A DNA stretch of 64,000 bases from contig CP154954.1 in NCBI GenBank assembly GCA_039621445.1, forward strand, positions 54,099,775 through 54,163,774, written 5' to 3'. The translations under genes were made by a program, and so were the position numbers. Numbering within the stretch: the stretch's first letter is position 1; each line of letters starts with the position of its first letter. This DNA is from Euglena gracilis (taxonomy: Eukaryota > Euglenida > Euglenophyceae > Euglenales). The notes under the pieces are model-generated. The model saw nothing but the letters and a program-made list of their open reading frames with translations. It did no database searches and was not told the origin of the DNA. Shown one piece after another: positions 9,841 to 18,300 of this stretch.

Positions 9841-12800
9841 TGGTAGCAGAGGGGGGTTTGAGCCCTCCGGGCTCACACTATGTGAGCCTGGGGAACTCCC
9901 AGAGTACCAAGAGGAGGAAGGCGACACCAGCCACAGCCATGACAGCCCCAGCCATTACGGCCAGGACCAGCAGCCCCTGGCCATTGCCGGGCCAGCCCAG
10001 CCGGATCCCCAACAGCAACAATCTTCTGGGTCCGGCTTGGCACTGCCCGGCAGCCGGGGACTGCTCTCCGGCATGCCCAGCTTGGTCATGCCAGAGTTTG
10101 TGCATGACATGACCAGGCAGGTCATGTGGCAATTTGCAATGCGAGGGAAGATCAAAGAAGAAGAGGAAGAACCAGCAGAAGAAGAAGACGAAGAAGAATT
10201 TGCAAGCCATACCCAGCCGCTTTTACTGGAGGCGGGGCCCTGGCAGAACCCTGGGGATGCCGGGCCGGCACATGCGCCGGTGAGCCATGTCGGGTCTGGG
10301 CATTTCCCAGCCGGACCCGACCATTGCTCGCTGGTGCATGCCGGGCCAGGGCATGATGGGCCCCAAGGACATGCCCCAGACGGAACCACCCAATGGCAAC
10401 TGCAGGAGCTGCCCCCAGCAGGGGAAATGGTGGAGGACGAGGACCAGACGGCCCAGGGGGGGTTGGTGCCAGAACAGAGCCCGAAGGGGAGGCACCCCCC
10501 GCACCCCCCCCAGAGGCTGTGGGAGGAGGCGGAGGCACAGGCCGCTGCCTCAGTGGTTCTGGGGCAGGAGATCCAGCGGTTGGACGGTTGGGTTGGCGAC
10601 CTGCAAAGTCGGCTTGCTGAAGCGGGGGCCACCACAGCTGCTTCAGTTAGCCGCCTGGAGCAGTTGGTGTCCCTGCAGTTTCAGCGGGTCACTGAAAATT
10701 TCCAAGGAGTGGTGCAGCAAATGGAAAGAACCCAGGCTGGGCTAGCGTCCCAGCTGGCTGAAAATTTTCAAAATCTGCAGCAAAAGCAGATGGAAAATTT
10801 TGCGGGGGGAATGACAGCCCTCAGCGAGCTGGTGACCAGCCGGCTGAGCGAAGGCCTCGGGACGGTGGCCCAACTAGCCCAGCGGGTCCAGGGGCTCGAG
10901 GCCATCGCCAGCCAGGGTCACCAGCCAGCTGAAGGGCAGGGGTTTAACGAGGCAATGGCTGGGCGGATGAAAAATTTTGAGGAGCTCCTCGTCACCTCCG
11001 TCCGCACCACGGAGGAGGTGATGAGGAGCCAGGAGCTGGCCAGCGGGCGGCAACAGGCCCAGGCCGAGGCCCTGGACCAAAAATTAAACCAGCTGACGGG
11101 TGAACTCGGGGGGCTGCGAGAAAGAAATGCAGGGATTGCACAGGCCCTGCAAAATTTTCGAGCAGAGCTGGACGGACAGGCCACAGCCATCGCTGAACAA
11201 CAAGGGACCATAAGGGAAGACATAAGGGAGCTAAGGGCCAGGGCTGAGGGGCAGGGCTACAGCCTGCAGGAGCTGTGGGCCGAGGTCACCACCCACGGGC
11301 AGGTGATCCAGGCCCACAACGCCCTGCTCCTGGAGGTGGACTCAACAATAAAGGGGGTACCAAAAGAAAATGCCGAAATAAAAAATCGGCTTTTCGTTTT
11401 GGAAAAGAAAATCGAAAATTTTGAAATTTTTTGCCCCCCCATCCAGGAGCTACCGCAGCCACCCAGAGGAGTGGGGCCGGAGAGCGAGGACCCCCGAGGC
11501 CCCGAAGCCAGAGTGCCCCCGGCAACCACAGACCCCCAGACCCAGTCCACGCCGGGGGCCCAGAGTGCCAATGGCTCGGGTGCCGCGGGGGGCAATATGC
11601 CTCCTGGCCCCCAGCACCAGCTCCCAGTCCATCCCAGCGTGCTGGGAGGCAAGGGGCCCGTGGCCCCCCAGGGGCTCTCTGCTGGCCCCAGCAGCGGGGC
11701 AGCGGAGGCAGTGGCCCACACACCCGGGGGAGTGGTATCCCCGGGCCCAGCTTCTGTGACTGCAGTTTTTCCCAGTGGGTTTTCTGGTTCTTGCCCCCAG
11801 AAACCAAGGGGCAGCCAGCCACAGGGTCCCATGGCTGCCGGGGGCAGCCAGCCCCAGGGCCCCATGGCTGCCGGGGGCAGCCAGCCCCAGGGCCCCATGG
11901 CTGCGGGGGGCAGCCAGCCCCAGGGCCCCATGGCTGCGGGGGGCAGCCAGCCCCAGGGCCCCATGGCTGCGGGGGGCGGCCAGCCCCAGGGCCCCATGGC
12001 TGCGAGGGGCGGCCAGCCCCAGGGTCCCATGGCGGCGGGGGGCAGTCCAGTCCAGGTCCCCGCTGCTGGAGGGACCCCAGCTGCCCAGACACCTGGCACG
12101 TTCGGGTTCCAAGGGGTGGATTGGGAGGAAGCAGAACGCCAGATTAAAGCGCACGGATTTTTTAATTTTTTGGCCAGGTTGGGAGCACAGGAGCAGCAGC
12201 AACAGTCTCAGCGAAATTCACGAACGACGGGACAGTCCAGCACAGCGGAACCACAGGCAGCAGGCACAGCAGATCTACAGGGCCAGGGCAGGGATCAACC
12301 AAGGGTGAAATCAGCCGAGCACCAGTGGCCCCCCCAGCCCCGTGGGTTCCCCGCAGGAGGGGAGTTCACGGGGGCAATGGACCCTTTCGCCTGGGCCCCT
12401 GAGGCTGGGGCAGCATCGTGCAGCGCTGCCCCTCTGGCCTTTGGGTCCCAGGACACGGGAGCCTGGGTCCGGGGGGTCCAGGCAGCTCCGGTCCACGTGG
12501 CGCCAGCAGCCCCCAGCCCAGCAGCCAGCATGTTTTTGGGGCCGCTGGCGACACTCCTCACCAAAGACCTTGTAAAACCAGAGCTGAAAGGGGATTTTCA
12601 TGATTTTTCAGTAAAATTTCAGCTTTACATGCAGCAGGTTTCCATGGGACAGCCAGTGGGGGAGGAATTTAAAATGCTTGTTCTGACCGGCTGCCTGGAC
12701 CACAGCAGCCGGCTGGAACTCCAGCGGCGACAGGAAATGGGGGAACGGGTCCGGTTCCAGGATTTTTGGAACTGGCTGGCCCAGAAATACGGCGGTGACA

Positions 12801-13873
12801 TCCAGGCCTCGCTGCATGAGCAGCTCAGGGCCCTCAGACCAGTTAACACGGGTAAGTTGACCCTCCCAGCGTGGCGTGAATATGAAAGTCAGTTTAAATT
12901 AATTTTCTGCCGGATGGAAAACCCCTCTGAGGAGGAAGCACAGGCCCTGGTTTTACAGCAGCTCCCAGATTCCATGCGAAGGGCCATAATCAGGGAACAG
13001 ACACGGAAAAATCAGGATGCGCCCACAGTGCGGCTGTGGCACATCCCTGGGTTGACGGCGGAAAAGGCAACACAGCTCGCCCAGGAGGCTGTGGGTGAGG
13101 GGGAGCCGGTGACAGTCAGGGCACACCGGGACTCCTTCCTCATCAAGCTCTACAGCCGGCGGGCGCTGGAGAGGCTGATGATGAGGAACGGGGCCACGCT
13201 GCAGGGGGGCAATACAGTGAAAATCACCCCCCACGAAACAAAGCTGGGATTGGAAGAGGTTTTTCGACACGCTGAAAACGAGCTGCGGTGCCAGGAACGG
13301 TCTGACAGCTATGGCCGTTCTTGGGGTGGACGGGGGGTCCCAGCCCACCAGGAAGACCACTGGGCTGGGGGCCTGGACAATTTTTCAGTCTCAGAAGTAA
13401 AATCCCAGGAATCCAGGCCAGCCCAGCCCCAGAAAACGGTTTCACAGCCAGCTGAGGGAGGAGCAAAAGCGGTACCCCCCAAAGGCCCTGAGGAGCCACA
13501 GGACAGGCAATCTCGGCACCGGGGTGGGTCTCCTGGAAAGGGACGGGAGGGACGCAGGTCACCCAGCCCGGGGCAAAAAGGGAAGGGGTTCGGCAAGGGA
13601 GCTGGCAAGGGCGGCTCAGAGTTTCGCCCAGCCAGGTCCCCAACCCCTCACCCAGCCACCAACAGGGAACAAACCCCCCCGAGGAGCCCCCGGAGTGGCC
13701 CCTCGGTGGACCAGCCCTGCAGCCAGTGCGGGGCCACAGATCACTGGTCTCGGGAATGCCCTGGAAAAAAATGTTATGAGTGTGGGAAAACGGGACATCT
13801 GGCACGATATTGCTGGTGGAGAAAGGGAAAGGGGAAGGGGGCGTCCACACCCCCACGGCGGGGGAGTGCCTGA
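9671..13873 (+). CDS. Gag polyprotein of element B
   Basis: The start is the ATG at 9671, inside the 5' LTR; about 57 residues are LTR-encoded and the frame runs through the PBS. The protein is 1,400 residues, much longer than most gypsy Gags. After an acidic N-terminal region, residues about 290-585 form a long predicted coiled coil rich in A/E/Q/L (for example RLEQLVSLQFQRV). Residues about 713-791 are seven 11-residue repeats (GGSQPQGPMAA). The capsid-like retrotransposon gag domain is at about 963-1210. A basic Ser/Gly/Lys/Arg stretch leads to two CCHC zinc knuckles (residues about 1350-1363 and 1368-1381) for RNA binding. It stops at TGA 13871-13873, and the same frame stays open afterwards to 15358. 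Gag should form the particle that packages the RNA. Confidence 0.88.
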   Translation: MSFSTSPSPPTPTPTPFFLQGETPHQVGPTGSNKNDPTRVAPPGVPSQGPQEGQPLHGSRGGFEPSGLTLCEPGELPEYQEEEGDTSHSHDSPSHYGQDQQPLAIAGPAQPDPQQQQSSGSGLALPGSRGLLSGMPSLVMPEFVHDMTRQVMWQFAMRGKIKEEEEEPAEEEDEEEFASHTQPLLLEAGPWQNPGDAGPAHAPVSHVGSGHFPAGPDHCSLVHAGPGHDGPQGHAPDGTTQWQLQELPPAGEMVEDEDQTAQGGLVPEQSPKGRHPPHPPQRLWEEAEAQAAASVVLGQEIQRLDGWVGDLQSRLAEAGATTAASVSRLEQLVSLQFQRVTENFQGVVQQMERTQAGLASQLAENFQNLQQKQMENFAGGMTALSELVTSRLSEGLGTVAQLAQRVQGLEAIASQGHQPAEGQGFNEAMAGRMKNFEELLVTSVRTTEEVMRSQELASGRQQAQAEALDQKLNQLTGELGGLRERNAGIAQALQNFRAELDGQATAIAEQQGTIREDIRELRARAEGQGYSLQELWAEVTTHGQVIQAHNALLLEVDSTIKGVPKENAEIKNRLFVLEKKIENFEIFCPPIQELPQPPRGVGPESEDPRGPEARVPPATTDPQTQSTPGAQSANGSGAAGGNMPPGPQHQLPVHPSVLGGKGPVAPQGLSAGPSSGAAEAVAHTPGGVVSPGPASVTAVFPSGFSGSCPQKPRGSQPQGPMAAGGSQPQGPMAAGGSQPQGPMAAGGSQPQGPMAAGGSQPQGPMAAGGGQPQGPMAARGGQPQGPMAAGGSPVQVPAAGGTPAAQTPGTFGFQGVDWEEAERQIKAHGFFNFLARLGAQEQQQQSQRNSRTTGQSSTAEPQAAGTADLQGQGRDQPRVKSAEHQWPPQPRGFPAGGEFTGAMDPFAWAPEAGAASCSAAPLAFGSQDTGAWVRGVQAAPVHVAPAAPSPAASMFLGPLATLLTKDLVKPELKGDFHDFSVKFQLYMQQVSMGQPVGEEFKMLVLTGCLDHSSRLELQRRQEMGERVRFQDFWNWLAQKYGGDIQASLHEQLRALRPVNTGKLTLPAWREYESQFKLIFCRMENPSEEEAQALVLQQLPDSMRRAIIREQTRKNQDAPTVRLWHIPGLTAEKATQLAQEAVGEGEPVTVRAHRDSFLIKLYSRRALERLMMRNGATLQGGNTVKITPHETKLGLEEVFRHAENELRCQERSDSYGRSWGGRGVPAHQEDHWAGGLDNFSVSEVKSQESRPAQPQKTVSQPAEGGAKAVPPKGPEEPQDRQSRHRGGSPGKGREGRRSPSPGQKGKGFGKGAGKGGSEFRPARSPTPHPATNREQTPPRSPRSGPSVDQPCSQCGATDHWSRECPGKKCYECGKTGHLARYCWWRKGKGKGASTPPRRGSA
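9841..9852 (+). other. Primer-binding site of element B
   Basis: TGGTAGCAGAGG follows the LTR end with no spacer. It is complementary to the 3' end of eukaryotic initiator-Met tRNA (…CCUCUGCUACCA in many species). It primes minus-strand synthesis. It also lies inside the gag reading frame. Confidence 0.85.
11810..12045 (+). repeat. 33-bp tandem repeat in gag
   Basis: There are seven near-identical 33-bp units encoding GGSQPQGPMAA-type repeats, in frame with gag. Antisense open frames over this region are by-products of the repeat. Confidence 0.9.
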
Positions 13874-15358
13874 AAAAGCGGGGGCCAGAAGGGAGGGGAC
13901 GGGGGCCCAGGGTGCCCCCAGCACGGCCCTCGGAAGGGGGGTAAGGAACAGGCTCACGGAGAGGGTTGGGTTTTGGTCAAGGGAAGGTCCAAAGGCAGAT
14001 CCGGACCTGAACCTGCACGGTCCCCCCAGCCCCCCTTGACTGAGACACGAAAAGGGGCTGGGAGGGGCCAGCAGGCCCTCTCATTCGACTCTGCCAACCC
14101 CTGGTCTGCGCTTTTCACCAGTGAGGGCAGTCCAGGGGGGGGCTCGGGTCAGAATTCAGGCACGGGACAAAGGGGGAAGGGACACAAGGCGGCTGGCCCT
14201 CCGCAGCAGGCCGCCCAGGGGTCTTCGGGTTCCAGCACACCCAGTCTACCGCAGATCACAACACCAGGAAGGGAGGGGAAAAACACAAAACAAAAAAATG
14301 AAAAAGAAAAAAACAAAACGCTCTCACAGGCATCAATCAGGGAGGCAGCAAGGGAGGTCATCAACGTTCCCCAAACCAGTAAGGGCACGGATGAAACCGT
14401 CACCAGCACGGAAAGGGATTCAGGGTTTTCGATTCGCCAGGTGAGGTGCGTCAGGGCCGCACCTTCCACCTCAGCCCCCACACCACAGCCAGCCCCAGCA
14501 CCACTCCCAGCCCGTTCCTCAGGGTTTGGGAGGTCGCCCTCCCGGTGGATCTCCCAGGACTACCACGTCCGGGAGGAGTACGTCAGGGACGTACTCCGCC
14601 GCCTGGGGGTCCAGCCGGAGGTCGACGCCTTTTCTGCCAAAGAAAACCGCAGGTTCGTCCGCTGGTGGGGGCCAGGGAGCAGGGAGGGAGAAGATGCCTT
14701 CAAACAGGACTGGGGCAGGGAGGCTTTGTGGATCAACCCACCTTATAAAAAAATACAGGAGGTTCTCGAAAAAATCAGGAGGGATCAGACCCATGCCATC
14801 CTGGTGATCCCCAGGTGGCCGGGGCGGCGTTGGTACAGGGAGGCCAGGGGCTTGGCAGTGCGCCAAGTCACGTTCCCTCAGGGAACACGATTTTTCGGCA
14901 GAGGGGAGGAGTTGTGCCGGGGGACCAAGTGGCCCATCACAGCCTTTTTGCTGTGTGGGCACCCAGACCGGTGCACGCTGGAGGAGGTGACACGAAGGGG
15001 GAGGGAGAAAAAAACCAGGTTCGGGACACATTTTTCAGGGCCACCCCCAGGGACCGGGGGGGCCACAGGTGAGGTCAAGCCGGCACACCTGGGGCAGGTG
15101 GGGAGAGCGGACCAGCCCAGGCGGATGCTGGACCTGTTCTGCGGGACAGGTTCAGTGGGGGACGTCTACCGCAGCCTGGGTTACCAGGTTACGTCGGTGG
15201 ACGTGGACCCCAGGTGGCGGCCAGACATTTGTGTTGACGTGTTAAAATGGAATTTTAAAAAACAGTTCCAGCCTGGGGATTTTGAGGTGGTGGTGTGTGT
15301 GCGGGGTCCCCTGCACCGAATTCAGCTTGGCCCTGACCACCAGGGAACGGGATTTTAA
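13874..15358 (+). CDS. Dam-like domain and first half of C5-cytosine methyltransferase of element B
   Basis: The frame is the same as gag and has no stop between the gag TGA and 15356-15358, so it would be reached by readthrough of that TGA. The apparent start at 13973 is TTG. After a low-complexity linker (with an A-rich Lys/Asn/Gln stretch at about 14280-14340), codons at about 14560-14960 encode a phage-Dam-like domain. It has VDAFSAKENRRF, then INPPYKKI (NPPY at 14735-14746, the motif IV of amino-methyltransferases), then ILVIPRWPGRRWY. A C5 methyltransferase follows: motif I DLFCGTGS at 15131-15154, then VDVDPRWRPDIC and EVVVC. The domain continues in frame 3 with the catalytic PC motif, so a shift near 15290-15305 splits it. 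Functions inferred are N6-adenine and C5-cytosine methylation; the adenine activity is less certain because no classic SAM-binding motif is clear. Confidence 0.8.
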   Translation, partial: KSGGQKGGDGGPGCPQHGPRKGGKEQAHGEGWVLVKGRSKGRSGPEPARSPQPPLTETRKGAGRGQQALSFDSANPWSALFTSEGSPGGGSGQNSGTGQRGKGHKAAGPPQQAAQGSSGSSTPSLPQITTPGREGKNTKQKNEKEKNKTLSQASIREAAREVINVPQTSKGTDETVTSTERDSGFSIRQVRCVRAAPSTSAPTPQPAPAPLPARSSGFGRSPSRWISQDYHVREEYVRDVLRRLGVQPEVDAFSAKENRRFVRWWGPGSREGEDAFKQDWGREALWINPPYKKIQEVLEKIRRDQTHAILVIPRWPGRRWYREARGLAVRQVTFPQGTRFFGRGEELCRGTKWPITAFLLCGHPDRCTLEEVTRRGREKKTRFGTHFSGPPPGTGGATGEVKPAHLGQVGRADQPRRMLDLFCGTGSVGDVYRSLGYQVTSVDVDPRWRPDICVDVLKWNFKKQFQPGDFEVVVCVRGPLHRIQLGPDHQGTGF

Positions 15359-18300
15359 ATTGGCTGATCGGCTGGTGCAGCGGGCCCTGGCCATCATCAG
15401 ATACCTCCGCCCACGGCGGTGGTGGCTGGAAAACCCCCGGTACGGTTACCTGCGGACCCGCAGGTACATGGCAGGGATCCCACACGTGGACGTGGATTAC
15501 TGCCAGTACGCTGATTGGGGCTACCAGAAGCCCACCAGGATATGGGGCAGCCCCCATGTCCTGGGTCTCCGGCCACGGGTGTGTGACGGCCGGACCTGCA
15601 CCAACCTGGAAAGTCCAGTACCTGAGGGGGGACGAAAGGGACGGCACAAAATTCGGCTCAGCAGCAAACACCAAAACCTGCCCAGGCACCTGAAATATCG
15701 GATCCCAGAGGCGCTCATCCGTGACCTGGCCACAGCACCGGCACCGGAGGCCCACGCTGCCGGGTCTCCGGAGCAAGAGCGGGACCCCCGGACAGAGCGA
15801 GGGGTGCCCTCGGTCTTGCTCCGTGAGGTGGGGCAGGGTGCCAGTGAACGGCAGCTGCTGATGCGGGTGCAGGCCAGGGGGCCAGACGGACAGACCCACT
15901 TCATCAACGCCCTCATTGACACAGGGGCAGAGGTGAACCTGGTCCGAAGAGGCATGCTTCCCAGCACATACCTCCTGCCTGCCCCCAAGCCCCTGTCCCT
16001 GGTGACGGCTAGTGGAGCCAAGATGGAAGGGGGGGAACGTGAGGCAACCCTGGGCCTGGTCCTCCGGCGGGAGGGGGGCCTGGGTCAAGGGGAAGGGGCC
16101 CTGTGGACGGCCCCAGCCTCCTTCTATGAGGCAGACATCCACGTGGAGGCCATCATCGGCTTTCCGTGGCTGGAGGAAAACCAGCTCGGGGTGTTTCCAC
16201 ATCTCCGAGCCTTGGCATTGAGGGGAGAGCAGGTGGTCCTCCTTCGGGGACATGATGCGGAGGGTGAGCAAGTTCAGCCAGCAACCCACAAAAAGGCACA
16301 AAAGCGAGTGAGATACCTGAAAATGGTGGAAAAAGTCAGAGCACTGCGGCTTGCTTTGCCAGAGGCAGCCCTGGGGGAGGACACCGAGGAGCCTGAGTGG
16401 GAGGAAAACCCCCTGCACGAGGATGAGGCAACCCAGGAGACTGTTGCCAAGGAACTCCTGCGGGCAGCCCGGGAGGTCGAAGCACGGGCAGCCCAAGGGG
16501 TCATCCTTGTTCCCGAAGGGGAACAGGTGACCAGCCAGCGGGCTGAGGAGCTCCGGGCAGCCCTTCGGAGGGACTTCGAGGGGGAGGTTCTCCGAGACAG
16601 GATTTGGGGGGAAAGAATCGTTCGGGGGCCCCTGGGGGAAGGGAAAATCGAATTAAAACCTGGATCTGTGGCAAAGAAACAGAGGCCCATCCACCTGACG
16701 GGGGAGAGGCACAGGGCCTTGTGTGACCTAGTGGATGAGTGGGTTCGGGACAAGAAGGTGGAGGAGGGGGTGCCAAGTGCCTGGAGCAGCCCCACATTCG
16801 TGGTGGCCAAGAAACAGGGGAAGTGGCGTGGGGTTGTGGATTTCCGGGCATTAAACGAGGCCACAGTGACGGATGCTTACCCCCTCCCCAGGATTGAAGA
16901 CATCCTGGTGAACCAGGGACGGAGGTACCTGTTCTCCGTCCTTGATCTCAAGGATGCCTTCCATCAGGTGCCCCTGCACGAAGACTCACGCCCATACACC
17001 TGCTGCAGCACCCCCCGAGGGTCCAAGCAGTGGTGTGTGGTCGTGATGGGCCTGAAAAATGGAGTGGCCATTTTTCAGCGGGTGATCGACTACTCGCTGA
17101 GGGAAGTGGCTGATGTCGCCAACCCATATGTTGACGACATCATCGTGGGGACCGAGTGGTGTGGCACGGAGGAAGCTACCCTGGAGGCACACGACCAGGA
17201 CATAAGGCGAGTGTTGGGGGCACTGCAGGAACACCGCCTGGTCGTGGACAAAAACAAGTGCCGCTTCTTCGTAAGAGAAGTGGAGTTCTGTGGCCACATC
17301 CTGGGGGGAGGAAAACGGAGGCCAGCCCCGGGCAAACTCATGGCGCTGGAGAAGTGGGAGGAGCCCCGCACGATCACAGCCCTCAGGGGCTTTCTGGGCT
17401 TCACCAACTACTACTCCAGCTACGTGAAGGAGTATGCCCGGTATGCAGCCCCCCTGATGGAACTCCTCAAGGTGGGACGTGTGGAAGGGAAAAAAGGCAG
17501 CAAAAAACCTGTAAAATTCGGCCAAGTGGAACGGGAGGCCTTCACCGCCCTGAAGCAGGAGCTCCTTCGGGGATTGGAGCTCCACACCATCAACCCGGAC
17601 CAGCCATTCATTCTCCGGGTTGATGCGAGCGACAAGGCGGTGGGGGCAGCCCTTGAACAGTTTTTGGAGCCAACGGAGGGGATGCCCACAGCCGTGGAAG
17701 CCACTACACGGAAAACCGTGCCTGTGGCCTTCTGCTCCAGGAAACTCACGGCTGGACAGGTGAAAAGCTGGTCTCCGCGAGAGAAGGAGACCTACGCCAT
17801 CATCCTGGCCCTCCAGAAATGGGCCTCCTACATCGGCCTGCAGCCGGTGTTGGTCCTCACGGACCACAAGTCCCTGGAGGCCTGGGCCAAGGAAACCCTG
17901 GACACGCCCAGCGGACCTGCGGGAAGGCGGGGACGCTGGCATGAAATGTTCTCCCGGTTTGACCTTCACGTGGTCTACATCCCGGGAAAGGAAAACGTGG
18001 TGGCGGATGCCCTCAGCAGGTGGGCATATCCTGCCTCCAAGGCATTTGCCGACATCAGCCTTCACGGGAGCGAGGAGGATGACGAGGCAATGAGGGCCAT
18101 GATCGAAGAAGAACGGAGGGAAGAGCGAGAATGCGGGACACCGCACGGCGGGGAGGAACTCCACGTGGCGGTAACAACACGCAGTGGGAGAGACACAGCA
18201 GCACAGCACAGACCTGGCCCCAGCCCCACAGAGGGGGAGGGGGCTGAGGATTCAGTGCCAGGGGGCCCTGGCCCTGACCCCACAGGGGGGGAGGGGCCTG

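Noticed and set aside
11257-12202. Antisense ORFs of 250-280 codons over gag
   Set aside because: They are mirror frames of the 33-bp repeat and GC-rich gag codons; gag itself has zinc knuckles and a capsid domain.
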